Shown piece by piece: positions 8,466 through 15,735 of a stretch of 37,186 nt of DNA (position 1 is the first letter of the stretch; each line of letters starts with the position of its first letter). The position numbers were made by a program, and so were the translations under genes. The notes beneath the pieces were generated by a model. It saw only the letters and a list, made by a program, of their open reading frames with translations. It ran no database searches and was not told the DNA's origin. The DNA is taken from NCBI RefSeq assembly GCF_016126015.1, contig NZ_JAEFDB010000017.1, forward strand, positions 1 to 37,186, read 5' to 3'. Source of the stretch: Capnocytophaga periodontitidis. Lineage in GTDB: Bacteria > Bacteroidota > Bacteroidia > Flavobacteriales > Flavobacteriaceae.

Positions 8466-8714
8466 ATGGGTATTATCGCAACACTTATTATTGGAGCCAT
8501 CGCTGGATGGTTAGGAGGAACTATCTACAAAGGTAGTGGATTAGGTCTTATCGGCAATATCATTATTGGTATCCTTGGAAGTGGCGTGGGATATTGGCTT
8601 TTAGGAGAGGTGTTTCATATCTCTCTTGGAGGAGGATGGATTGGCGCTATCTTAACCGGAGCTATTGGAGCTATCGTTATTTTATTCTTGATAAATTTGA
8701 TATTTAAGAAGTAA
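8466..8714 (+). CDS. GlsB/YeaQ/YmgE family stress-response membrane protein
   Basis: 82 residues, very Gly- and Ile-rich, with three hydrophobic segments (about 2-20, 28-46 and 54-78). The pattern IIGAIAGWLGGTIYKGSGLGLIGNIIIGILG is diagnostic of the 'transglycosylase-associated' small membrane family, linked in other bacteria to envelope stress. The exact biochemical role is unknown. The ATG at 8466 is chosen because the upstream in-frame TTG overlaps the promoter. A strong terminator follows. Single-gene unit. Confidence 0.9.
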   Translation: MGIIATLIIGAIAGWLGGTIYKGSGLGLIGNIIIGILGSGVGYWLLGEVFHISLGGGWIGAILTGAIGAIVILFLINLIFKK

Positions 8715-8740
8715 TAAGGAAGAGCTCATATTAAAAATCA

Positions 8741-8777
8741 AAAAAACCTCGAAAATTATATATTTTCGAGGTTTTTT
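8741..8777. terminator. Bidirectional terminator
   Basis: A perfect 16-bp stem (8741-8756 with 8762-8777), 5-nt loop, flanked by A and T runs. It serves the plus gene ending at 8714 and the convergent lipoprotein gene ending at 8799. Confidence 0.9.
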
Positions 8778-8798
8778 AGTGCTTCTTTTTTAGAATTA

Positions 8799-9176
8799 TT
8801 ACCTACTTGCGTTAGCAATCCAGGTCTTTCCATCTGTAGTATACAGAATGTACAATGAAGAGGCGTTAATTCTGATTACTTTTAAACCATCTTGCAAATC
8901 AACATTTATTAAAGTGTTATCTCCTTCTTTTTTGAAGCTAACACCTTTTAGGTCTTCAATACCATCTGAAAAACGGAAATAATAATCATTTCCTGTTTTA
9001 ACAACTGTTACTGAACCATTGTCAACAGATTTTTTCTCTTCTCCTTTCAAGAAAGAAATTTTACCTTTGTAGGTTCCTACAAAAAGGTCATTGTCTGCTG
9101 GGTCATCATTCTTGCTGCAAGAAAAAGCTATTAGTGATAAACAAATCACTGATACTAAAGCAATAATTTTTTTCAT
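8799..9176 (-). CDS. Small exported lipoprotein, function unknown
   Basis: 125 residues. It has a type II signal peptide with the lipobox IAFSC (Cys20). The mature end, CSKNDDP, has a Lys and acidic pair close to the lipid-carrying Cys. This resembles the lipoprotein export signal described in Capnocytophaga and other Bacteroidetes (Lys followed by acidic residues), so surface exposure is possible; this is inference. The rest (GTYKGKISF..., GNDYYFRFSDG..., LYILYTTDGKTW) looks like a small beta-rich domain. I do not recognise its family. It ends at a bidirectional terminator. Confidence 0.8.
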   Translation of the reverse strand: MKKIIALVSVICLSLIAFSCSKNDDPADNDLFVGTYKGKISFLKGEEKKSVDNGSVTVVKTGNDYYFRFSDGIEDLKGVSFKKEGDNTLINVDLQDGLKVIRINASSLYILYTTDGKTWIANASR

Positions 9177-9325
9177 AGTTGATTCAATTTAAAAAATTAA
9201 TATTAAAGTTTGTTGCAATAATTATGCCATTCGAATGCTTTACGCAATTTTTAATACATTAATTGTGAGATTTTTAGTTATAATCTTGTTCGAAATTTGT
9301 AAATACATATCTTAATATTTTCAAT

Positions 9326-9394
9326 ATGAAAGATGAAGATGAAGCAAAAAATATTCAAGAATGGTTGAGTGACGACCCTAAAATAGAAGAGTAG
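9326..9394 (+). CDS. Possible 22-residue acidic small ORF
   Basis: ATG to TAG, 22 residues beginning MKDEDEAKNIQEWLSD, strongly acidic. It lies in the otherwise empty 9177-9417 interval and converges on pdxH. No clear promoter was found, and no family is recognised. It could be chance or a gene remnant. Confidence 0.2.
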   Translation: MKDEDEAKNIQEWLSDDPKIEE

Positions 9395-9417
9395 GGTAGG
9401 GATAATGTTTCAGTTCA

Positions 9418-10059
9418 TCACGGGGCTAATCGCTCTATTTTCCAGTCGTAATCTTCAGTGAGGGTGTAGCGCAGGCGGTCGTGTAGGCGGTTGGGACGTC
9501 CTTGCCAGAACTCTATGCTCAGAGGGCGCACTAAGTAGCCACCCCAATGAGGAGGGCGTGGTACTTCTTTGCCTTCGTATTGGGCTTCTAAGGTGTGTAG
9601 ACGTTCTTCTAAGTACTCACGTGTGGGGATTACTTCGCTCTGTGGCGATACCACAGCTCCTAACTGACTGCCTAATGGGCGCGATTCGAAATAACCATCA
9701 GAGGTATTGGCAGCTACACGTTCGGCGATACCTTTGATGATAATTTGTCGCTCAAGAGATGGCCAAAAAAACGATAAACACAAGTGCGGATTGGCTTCTA
9801 TAGCTCTACCTTTTTCGCTGTGGTAGTTGGTGTAGAATATAAATCCTTCGTAAGTGTATTGTTTGAGTAGTACAACGCGTGTTTTTGGAAATCCATCAAG
9901 CCCTATGGTGCTGACCGACATAGCGTTAGCTTCGTCAATGCTATCAGCTTCATCGGCTTCATAAAACCACGTTTGAAAGAGCTGCATTGGGTTTTCGGGT
10001 GCGTCTTTCTCTAAAAGTTCCTGTTTGTTATAGGTTTTTCGATAATTACTTAAGTCCAT
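9418..10059 (-). CDS. pdxH: Pyridoxamine 5'-phosphate oxidase
   Basis: 213 residues, normal length. This FMN enzyme oxidises pyridoxine/pyridoxamine 5'-phosphate to pyridoxal 5'-phosphate in vitamin B6 synthesis and salvage. Family segments in order: N-terminal DLSNYRKTY; NAMSVSTIGLDGFPKTRVVLLK; GFIFYTNYHSEKGRA (phosphate/FMN binding); SLERQIIIKG; SRPLGSQLGA; and the C-terminal substrate-binding FWQGRPNRLHDRLRY. It appears as a single gene with a good promoter at 10101-10072. No regulator is visible nearby. Confidence 0.97.
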   Translation of the reverse strand: MDLSNYRKTYNKQELLEKDAPENPMQLFQTWFYEADEADSIDEANAMSVSTIGLDGFPKTRVVLLKQYTYEGFIFYTNYHSEKGRAIEANPHLCLSFFWPSLERQIIIKGIAERVAANTSDGYFESRPLGSQLGAVVSPQSEVIPTREYLEERLHTLEAQYEGKEVPRPPHWGGYLVRPLSIEFWQGRPNRLHDRLRYTLTEDYDWKIERLAP

Positions 10060-10071
10060 TTATTTTTTTTG

Positions 10072-10101
10072 CAAATATACTAATAATTTATCAATTCACA
10101 A
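10072..10101 (-). promoter_or_regulatory. pdxH promoter
   Basis: The minus strand reads TTG (10099-10101), a 19-nt spacer, then TATATTTG (10072-10079). The -33 region, GTTGTGAATTG, is identical over 11 nt to the start of the CRISPR repeat (minus orientation), with the TTG in the same register. Confidence 0.75.
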
Positions 10102-10209
10102 CCGTATTTTTTGTAACAGATTGAATAATATTGCGTTGTTTTTTTGGTGGTATGCTTTTTGTGGCTTATTTTGGTAGTTCTAATTCAGATTAATTGTTGT
10201 GCTGATTTT

Positions 10210-10497
10210 ATGGCAAAAGAAGGGTTTTTTACTATGGAAACTTCTTTAAATATTCTTAAAAATCTTTTTAAAGAAGAGCTTATCAGTTTTGATAAACAAT
10301 ATGATGAACTTACTTTAAAGTTTAAAGGCTACTATTTATGATGTTATGTATATAAAGATACTAAAGAGGATATATTGGAAGAGGAAATAGGAAAATTAAA
10401 TTTAAACATTAAGTATGAAGCAGAAACTCCACTACAAGTGATTGCTGATTTTAAGAAAAAGGCTTTAATGTTAGGACTTAAAGAAAGATTATTATGA
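10210..10497 (+). pseudogene. Small gene interrupted by an in-frame TGA
   Basis: From ATG 10210 the frame reads 43 residues, hits TGA at 10339-10341, and then stays open in the same frame for 51 more codons to a TGA at 10495. The second half (KDTKEDILEEEIGKLN..., ADFKKKALMLGLKERLL) has normal protein character and ends in an ATGA overlap with the next gene, as expected for a real 95-residue first gene of an operon. The simplest reading is a nonsense mutation (for example Trp TGG to TGA) or a base error. The frame extends upstream to a TTG at 10144, but that part looks non-coding. Selenocysteine is unlikely: no SECIS-like hairpin was evident. No family is recognised. A start at Met 10234 is also possible. 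Confidence 0.5.
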
Positions 10498-10877
10498 TAT
10501 TAACACTCAGGAAACCTAAGAAATATGAAGAATATATAATTAATTCTCTAGACGAACTCATACAAAAATTGATTCCTTTTTCACAAATTGAAGAGGCTAA
10601 AATTCGTTTAGCAATAGATGATACTTGGGATGCTGATAGCCTTTCTTGTCAAATAGATAATGGCAAGTATTTGTTGCTCTATTATACTACAGACCTTGAT
10701 AATACTGGAGAGAAATATCCTCGTAGTTATAGTAGAAAACTTGCCACCCACAATAAGATAGAGATTAATGGTGATTTGTATGACGAGAATACTATTTGCT
10801 ATGATTTTGGATTTGTATTGATGCTATTTAAAGAGTTTTTTCAGCAGAAAGATATCCCTTTATATATTCTTGATTAA
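10494..10877 (+). CDS. Hypothetical protein, 127 residues
   Basis: Soluble, mixed alpha/beta composition, no signal peptide or membrane segment. It overlaps the interrupted upstream frame by ATGA, so the two were probably co-translated. The sequence has a YYTTDLDNTGEKYPRSYS segment and ends YDFGFVLMLFKEFFQQKDIP. Size, pairing and acidic character recall immunity-type proteins of contact-dependent toxins, but no toxin gene is adjacent and I do not recognise the family, so no function is assigned. dtd starts 29 bp downstream. Confidence 0.7.
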   Translation: MILTLRKPKKYEEYIINSLDELIQKLIPFSQIEEAKIRLAIDDTWDADSLSCQIDNGKYLLLYYTTDLDNTGEKYPRSYSRKLATHNKIEINGDLYDENTICYDFGFVLMLFKEFFQQKDIPLYILD

Positions 10878-10906
10878 TAAAATAACCAATTAAAAAATGA
10901 AAGAGT

Positions 10907-11362
10907 ATGAGAGTAGTTATTCAAAAAGTAACCCACGCTTCAGTGGATATAGAGAAGCAAACGGTAGCCTCTATCAATAGAGGCTTATTAGTATTGGTAG
11001 GGATAGAAGATAGCGATAGCGATGAGGATATTGCGTGGCTATCGGCGAAGATAGTGAATTTACGCGTTTTTGAAGATGAAAATGGTGTGATGAACCTCTC
11101 GGTGAAGGATGTGGAAGGCGAGGTGCTTATAGTGTCGCAATTCACTTTGCACGCTGCAACTAAAAAAGGTAATCGCCCCAGCTATATCAGAGCGGCACGC
11201 CCTGAGGTGGCAATTCCTATCTATGAGGCGTTTGTAAAGCAAGTGGAAATATTGCTTGGCAAACGAGTGCCTACGGGGCAATTTGGAGCGATGATGCAGG
11301 TAAATCTCTGTAACGATGGACCAGTAACGATTTTGATAGATACAAAAAATAAAGATTTTTAA
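10907..11362 (+). CDS. dtd: D-aminoacyl-tRNA deacylase
   Basis: 151 residues, typical length. It hydrolyses D-amino acids wrongly attached to tRNA, as a cytosolic homodimer. Both signature motifs are visible: SQFTL (77-81) and the cross-subunit Gly-cisPro motif in NDGPVT (137-141, Gly138-Pro139). MRVVIQKVTHASV is the usual N-terminus. An ATG ten bases upstream (10897) is in another frame and is not used. It follows the 127-residue gene by 29 bp and may be co-transcribed with it. Confidence 0.96.
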   Translation: MRVVIQKVTHASVDIEKQTVASINRGLLVLVGIEDSDSDEDIAWLSAKIVNLRVFEDENGVMNLSVKDVEGEVLIVSQFTLHAATKKGNRPSYIRAARPEVAIPIYEAFVKQVEILLGKRVPTGQFGAMMQVNLCNDGPVTILIDTKNKDF

Positions 11363-11449
11363 ATGTTGGTAATTACTTTTTATCTTTGGTTAGGATGTTT
11401 GTTAGAATAGCAAAATTACATCTTTTTTTGAATAGTTGTAAATTGTTGG

Positions 11450-11479
11450 TTGTAAATTGTTAATTATTTTGTACTTTTG
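11450..11479 (+). promoter_or_regulatory. surE promoter
   Basis: TTG (11450-11452), a 19-nt spacer, TACTTTTG (11472-11479), 31 bp before the surE ATG. The -33 region, GTTGTAAATTG, resembles the CRISPR repeat start. The 12-mer TTGTAAATTGTT occurs twice just upstream (about 11435-11461). Confidence 0.7.
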
Positions 11480-11510
11480 TGCGCTTAATATTTTTTACGT
11501 TTTTTTGAAT

Positions 11511-12281
11511 ATGCAAAAACCTTTGATATTAGTAACAAACGACGATGGTATTACCGCTCCTGGTATCCGTTATCTGATAGACATAATGAAAGAATTAGGT
11601 GAAGTGGTGGTAGTAGCTCCTGATTCACCACAGAGTGGTAAAGGGCACGCCGTTACCCTCGATACTACGATGTACTGCGACCCTGTGCCGTCACATAACG
11701 GAGCTACTCGCGAATACGCTTGTAGTGGTACTCCTGCCGACTGTGTGAAAATAGCCAAACACGAAGTGCTGAACGGTCGTCTGCCCGATTTGTGTGTGAG
11801 TGGTATCAATCACGGTTCCAATGCTTCTATCAACGTGATATATTCAGGAACGATGAGTGCGGCTATTGAGGCGGGTACTGAGGGAATTCCTGCTATTGGT
11901 TTTTCGTTGTTAGACCCGAGTTGGAATGCTGATTTCTCTCAAGCGCGCTCTTATATCAAAAATATTGCTGAGAAGGTGCTTGCTAATGGCTTGCCTAAAG
12001 GAACAGTGCTGAACGTAAACATCCCTAATATCAAGAAGGAAGAAATTAAAGGGGTGAAAATATGCCGACAAGCACGTTCTCGATGGATAGAGAGTTTTGA
12101 CAAACGCGTGAACCCACAGGGAAGAGTATACTATTGGATGACAGGTACTTTTGTGAATGAAGATGAAGGTACTGACACCGACCAATGGGCGCTTGAAAAT
12201 GGCTATATATCGGTTGTACCTATTCAGTTTGACCTTACTGCTCACCAAAATATTGAACCGCTAAAACAATGGGATTTATAG
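11511..12281 (+). CDS. surE: 5'-nucleotidase SurE
   Basis: 256 residues. A metal-dependent phosphatase acting on nucleoside 5'- (and 3'-) monophosphates. The metal-binding NDDG (10-13) follows the first strand, as in all SurE proteins. SPQSGKGHAVT, SGINHGSN and YSGTMSAAIEAG supply the other active-site segments. The frame is open upstream to a TTG at 11457, but that part lies over the promoter and homology begins at MQKPLILVTNDDG, so the start is 11511. A small membrane protein gene starts 2 bp after the stop. Confidence 0.96.
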   Translation: MQKPLILVTNDDGITAPGIRYLIDIMKELGEVVVVAPDSPQSGKGHAVTLDTTMYCDPVPSHNGATREYACSGTPADCVKIAKHEVLNGRLPDLCVSGINHGSNASINVIYSGTMSAAIEAGTEGIPAIGFSLLDPSWNADFSQARSYIKNIAEKVLANGLPKGTVLNVNIPNIKKEEIKGVKICRQARSRWIESFDKRVNPQGRVYYWMTGTFVNEDEGTDTDQWALENGYISVVPIQFDLTAHQNIEPLKQWDL

Positions 12282-12283
12282 AT

Positions 12284-12571
12284 ATGAACTACAACCGAAA
12301 AAATCAACTTATAGGTTTTACAATAGGGATATTGGCTAATGCAATTGGGATATTAGCTTATATCCTTATTTTTTCTAAAAACAGTATTGGTGTAACCCTT
12401 GAAGATGCTTACTACAGAGGCTATTTGGGAAAACTCATTCTGTTGGGCGCCTTGTTAGACCTTGCTGTTTTCTTCTTTTTTATCAATCGTTATGAAAACG
12501 AACGCGCCAGAGGGGTGCTTATCGCTTCGGCAGTGCTTACCATCATTATTTTAATATTACAATTCATTTAA
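12284..12571 (+). CDS. Small three-helix membrane protein, unknown
   Basis: 95 residues with three hydrophobic segments (about 10-31, 48-67 and 76-94) and a charged RYENERAR loop. I prefer ATG 12284, two bases after the surE stop; an ATG at 12269 in the same frame lies inside the end of surE. It sits between surE and the LTA-synthase-like gene with gaps of 2 and 13 bp, so the three are probably one operon. The family is not recognised; by position it may be a membrane partner of the downstream transferase. Confidence 0.75.
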   Translation: MNYNRKNQLIGFTIGILANAIGILAYILIFSKNSIGVTLEDAYYRGYLGKLILLGALLDLAVFFFFINRYENERARGVLIASAVLTIIILILQFI

Positions 12572-12584
12572 AAAACTAAATACA

Positions 12585-14507
12585 ATGAGAATTAGAGAAT
12601 ATATAGTTTTTTTATACCGTATCTTCTTGGTATATTTGTTTTATGCTATTGCCCGTGGTTTGTTTATCTATTTCAATCACGGAGAAATGGGTGATTATAA
12701 CTTATCAGACCTTTTTTATTATGGATTAGCGTTTGATAACTGTGCTATAATGTACACTAACTTGCTGTTTATACTGCTCAGCTTACTACCTTTGTGGGTA
12801 AATACCCATAAGAAGTTTCAGAAAGCAGTTTTTTGGTCGTACTTTATACCTAATACGATTGCTTATGCCACCAATTTTATTGATATGGCATACTACCCTT
12901 TTAGCAAGTCTCGCCTTACCTCGGCATCGTTTGCTGTTATTGAACACGAAAACAACAAAATGAAAATATTCAGTAGCTTTTTAGGAGGCTATTGGTATAT
13001 GTTCGTAGGCTTCTTTTTACTGATAGCTCTTTGGGTTTTCCTTTATAAACGCGTGAAAAACGTCGAAGTGCCTATTGCTCAAAAGAAATCTTACTTTGGA
13101 TGGTCAATCGTATTTTTTTTAGGTTTTGGCACTTTGATAATGATGGCTATTCGCGGAGGAGGTTTTACTTCGGATACTCGTCCTATCAATATGCTTGATG
13201 CTAGCCGACACGTGAATATTACAGCACAAGCTGATGCAATTCTCAATACGCCTTTTTGCCTTATTCGCAGTATGGGAAAAAATAAAGGTTTTAAAGAATA
13301 TCACTTTGTAGATGAAGCTTACATTAATGAGAATTTAAAACCTATTAAACAATATAACCGCGAAGTAACTACCCAACCCAATGTGGTTCTCTTTATTTTA
13401 GAAAGTTTTGGCAAAGAGTATTGGGGTTGTATGAACACTAAAACGCATATCCCTGATTTTAAATCGTATACGCCTTTTTTAGACTCGCTCTCTCAACATT
13501 CTTATGTGCTCGATAACGCTTATTGCACAGGTCGCCAGTCGATACACGGAATGTCATCAATGTTAGCGGGAATCCCTTCTTTTCAAGTGGCTTATACCTC
13601 ATCACCTTATGTGAAACAACCTACACAATCATTGGTGTCTATCGCCAAAGAAATGGGGTACGATACTTCTTTCTTCCATTCAGCACCTAATGGGTCTATG
13701 GGATTCTTAGGTTTTTCTAATATCTTAGGTTTCGACCATTATTATGGTAAAAATGAGTACAATAACGATGCTGATGACGATGGACACTGGGGGATTTGGG
13801 ACGAACCTTTCTTCCAATATATGTGCAGAACTTATTCTCAAAAGAAACAACCTTTCTTAGGCACTATTTTCACACTCTCCTCCCACCACCCTTTTCAAAT
13901 TCCTAAGCAATATGAGGGCAAATTCCCTAAAGGCAACTTAGAAATTCACAAATGTATTGGCTATACCGATTACGCTCTCAAACAATTCTTTGAGTGTGCT
14001 AAAAAACAACCTTGGTATAACAATACTATCTTTGCTTTCGTCAATGACCACCCTAACCAAATCTATTACGACCTCTACAAAGAGCCTATTACAGGCAAAG
14101 GAGCGGCAATTATGTTCTACAGCCCTAATCCTAATTTGGTGCCAAAGGGGGTAAATTCAGATATTACTCAGCAAATAGATATTTATCCTTCGTTAGTAGA
14201 CCTAATGGGTTACCATAAGCCTTTCCGCTCTTGGGGGCGCAGTGTGTTTGCCAATCTTCCTGATGAAACGCCTCGCGCTTTTATCTCCGATGCGCTTATG
14301 TACCAAATGATGCAAGGTAATTATATCTATATCATCGACGAAACAGGTAAGGTAAACGGGGTGTACAAGAAAGAAGATGGTGCTCTCAAAAACAATCTCT
14401 TGGGCAAAGAAGACAATGCCGAAATACAAAAAGGTATTAAAGATTTAAAAGCCTTTATGCAAGACTATATGGATAGAATTATCAACCATAAGCTTAGTTT
14501 AAAATAA
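12585..14507 (+). CDS. LTA synthase/MdoB-like phosphoglycerol transferase
   Basis: 640 residues. Five N-terminal membrane segments (about 8-28, 55-75, 82-102, 136-155 and 171-190) carry an extracytoplasmic alkaline-phosphatase/sulfatase-fold domain (about 262-580). Visible active-site parts: PNVVLFILESFG (metal-ligand Glu273), YCTGRQSIHGM (315-323, region of the nucleophile, here probably Ser319 or the nearby Thr), HWGIWDEPFF, FTLSSHHPF and FVNDHP (Asp488-His489). Enzymes of this family transfer phosphoglycerol or similar groups to envelope glycans or lipids. The substrate in a Gram-negative Bacteroidetes is not known from the sequence. It is not a secreted sulfatase, since it lacks the CxPSR motif. 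Confidence 0.9.
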   Translation: MRIREYIVFLYRIFLVYLFYAIARGLFIYFNHGEMGDYNLSDLFYYGLAFDNCAIMYTNLLFILLSLLPLWVNTHKKFQKAVFWSYFIPNTIAYATNFIDMAYYPFSKSRLTSASFAVIEHENNKMKIFSSFLGGYWYMFVGFFLLIALWVFLYKRVKNVEVPIAQKKSYFGWSIVFFLGFGTLIMMAIRGGGFTSDTRPINMLDASRHVNITAQADAILNTPFCLIRSMGKNKGFKEYHFVDEAYINENLKPIKQYNREVTTQPNVVLFILESFGKEYWGCMNTKTHIPDFKSYTPFLDSLSQHSYVLDNAYCTGRQSIHGMSSMLAGIPSFQVAYTSSPYVKQPTQSLVSIAKEMGYDTSFFHSAPNGSMGFLGFSNILGFDHYYGKNEYNNDADDDGHWGIWDEPFFQYMCRTYSQKKQPFLGTIFTLSSHHPFQIPKQYEGKFPKGNLEIHKCIGYTDYALKQFFECAKKQPWYNNTIFAFVNDHPNQIYYDLYKEPITGKGAAIMFYSPNPNLVPKGVNSDITQQIDIYPSLVDLMGYHKPFRSWGRSVFANLPDETPRAFISDALMYQMMQGNYIYIIDETGKVNGVYKKEDGALKNNLLGKEDNAEIQKGIKDLKAFMQDYMDRIINHKLSLK

Positions 14508-14556
14508 AGGTAAAAAGTAAGAAACAAATCCAGCGATAGCTGGCAGGTTAAATAGC

Positions 14557-14592
14557 AAAGCGCGATGTTTATTATTCTAAACATCGCGCTTT
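14557..14592. terminator. Bidirectional terminator
   Basis: A 14-bp perfect stem AAAGCGCGATGTTT (14557-14570) with 14579-14592, 8-nt loop, between convergent genes (the LTA-synthase-like gene and trxB). Confidence 0.85.
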
Positions 14593-14620
14593 CTTATCTC
14601 TTATCTCTTACCTCTTACCT
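14593..14620. repeat. Short tandem repeat, 9-bp TCTCTTAYC-type units
   Basis: CTTATC/CTTACC words repeat about three times directly before the trxB stop codon. Low-complexity intergenic sequence; no function is seen. Confidence 0.5.
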
Positions 14621-15560
14621 ATTCAAGAGTAAGAAGGTATTTCTCTGCGTCCAACGCTGCCATACAGCCTGAACCTGCGGCTGTAATAGCTTGACGGTAA
14701 CGGGTATCGGCAACGCCGCCCGCAACGAATACACCTGCTACATTGGTAAGAGAAGTGTCAGGTACATTTTTGATATAACCTACTTCATCAGTATCGATAT
14801 AGGGTTTAAACACATCAGTATTAGGTTTGTGACCGATAGCTACAAAGAAACCTGTGATAGCTATTTCGCTTATCTCCCCTGTCTTGTTGTTGCGTACTTT
14901 AATGCCCGTAACTACTTGTCCGTCACCTAATATCTCTTCAGTTTCAGTATTGAAAAGCACTTCTATTTTTGGCGAATTGAGCACGCGTTCCTTCATAATT
15001 TGTGAAGCGCGGAACTCATCGCGACGCACGAGCATTGTTACTTTCGAGCAAATGTTCGCTAAGTAAAGCGCTTCCTCACAAGCCGAGTCGCCTGCCCCTA
15101 CAATAGCCACGTGTTGATTGCGGTAGAAAAAACCGTCGCACACAGCACAAGCCGATACGCCTCCTCCTGTTTGCAAGTAGTGCTGTTCTGAGGGTAAACC
15201 TAAGAATTTAGCTGAAGCACCTGTAGCAATGATTACTGCATCGGCGTGGAGTTCTTTGTCGTCTACCCATACTTTGTGTGGGCGAGCCGAAAAATCTACC
15301 TTAGTCACCAAGCCGTTGCGAATGTCTGTGCCGAAACGTTTAGCTTGTTGTTCTAATTGCATCATCATTTCTGTACCCATTACTCCCTCAGGATATCCGG
15401 GGAAATTCTCTACTTCGGAAGTAGTAGTAAGCTGTCCGCCAGGTTGTTCGCCTTGGTAAAGCACAGGGTTAAGATTGGCGCGAGAGGCATAAATAGCGGC
15501 TGTGTAGCCAGCAGGGCCTGATCCTATGATCAGGCATTTTATTTTTTCAATGTTTGCCAT
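14619..15560 (-). CDS. trxB: Thioredoxin reductase
   Basis: 313 residues, typical length. This NADPH- and FAD-dependent enzyme keeps thioredoxin reduced. Seen: FAD-binding GSGPAG (13-18), redox-active CAVC (138-141), NADPH-binding GAGDSACEEA (about 155-164), and the C-terminal ADTRYRQAITAAGSGCMAALDAE FAD segment. The frame extends 11 codons upstream, but MANIEKIKCLIIGSGPAG is the normal start and the extension reaches toward the promoter. The promoter lies at 15622-15591 and its -33 box is inside a tandem repeat array. Confidence 0.96.
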   Translation of the reverse strand: MANIEKIKCLIIGSGPAGYTAAIYASRANLNPVLYQGEQPGGQLTTTSEVENFPGYPEGVMGTEMMMQLEQQAKRFGTDIRNGLVTKVDFSARPHKVWVDDKELHADAVIIATGASAKFLGLPSEQHYLQTGGGVSACAVCDGFFYRNQHVAIVGAGDSACEEALYLANICSKVTMLVRRDEFRASQIMKERVLNSPKIEVLFNTETEEILGDGQVVTGIKVRNNKTGEISEIAITGFFVAIGHKPNTDVFKPYIDTDEVGYIKNVPDTSLTNVAGVFVAGGVADTRYRQAITAAGSGCMAALDAEKYLLTLE

Positions 15561-15590
15561 AGTGATTTTTCCTTTTTTAAATTTAGGCTG

Positions 15591-15622
15591 CAAAAGTACG
15601 AAATAATTAGCAAATTAGCAAA
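15591..15622 (-). promoter_or_regulatory. trxB promoter, overlapping the tandem repeat
   Basis: The minus strand reads TTTG (15619-15622), a 20-nt spacer, then TACTTTTG (15591-15598). The TTTG is part of the AATTTGCTAATT repeat, which offers further TTTG copies upstream. Confidence 0.7.
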
Positions 15623-15735
15623 TTGGGGAATTAGCAAATTAGCAAATTAGGGAATTAGCAAATTAGGGAATTAGCAAATTGGGGAATTAGCAAATTGGGG
15701 AATTAGCAAATTAGCAAATTAGCAAGTTAAGAAAT
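15605..15735. repeat. Tandem AATTAGCAAATT array
   Basis: Units of 16 bp (AATTAGCAAATT plus GGGG or AGGG) and 24 bp (with one extra AGCAAATT), at 15605, 15629, 15653, 15669, 15685 and 15701, then decaying copies to about 15735. The same core occurs in the CRISPR pseudo-spacers and at the end of htpG (22821-22856). It overlaps the trxB promoter at one end and the last codons of the zinc-ribbon gene at the other. Confidence 0.9.

Noticed and set aside
10144-10209. Upstream TTG start with a hydrophobic leader for the interrupted small gene
   Set aside because: Looks like intergenic AT-rich sequence, with no promoter and no charged N-terminus of a signal peptide. ATG 10210 is preferred.
10339-10341. 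TGA as selenocysteine
   Set aside because: No SECIS-like hairpin was seen just downstream and no selenoprotein family is recognised. A nonsense change or base error is simpler.
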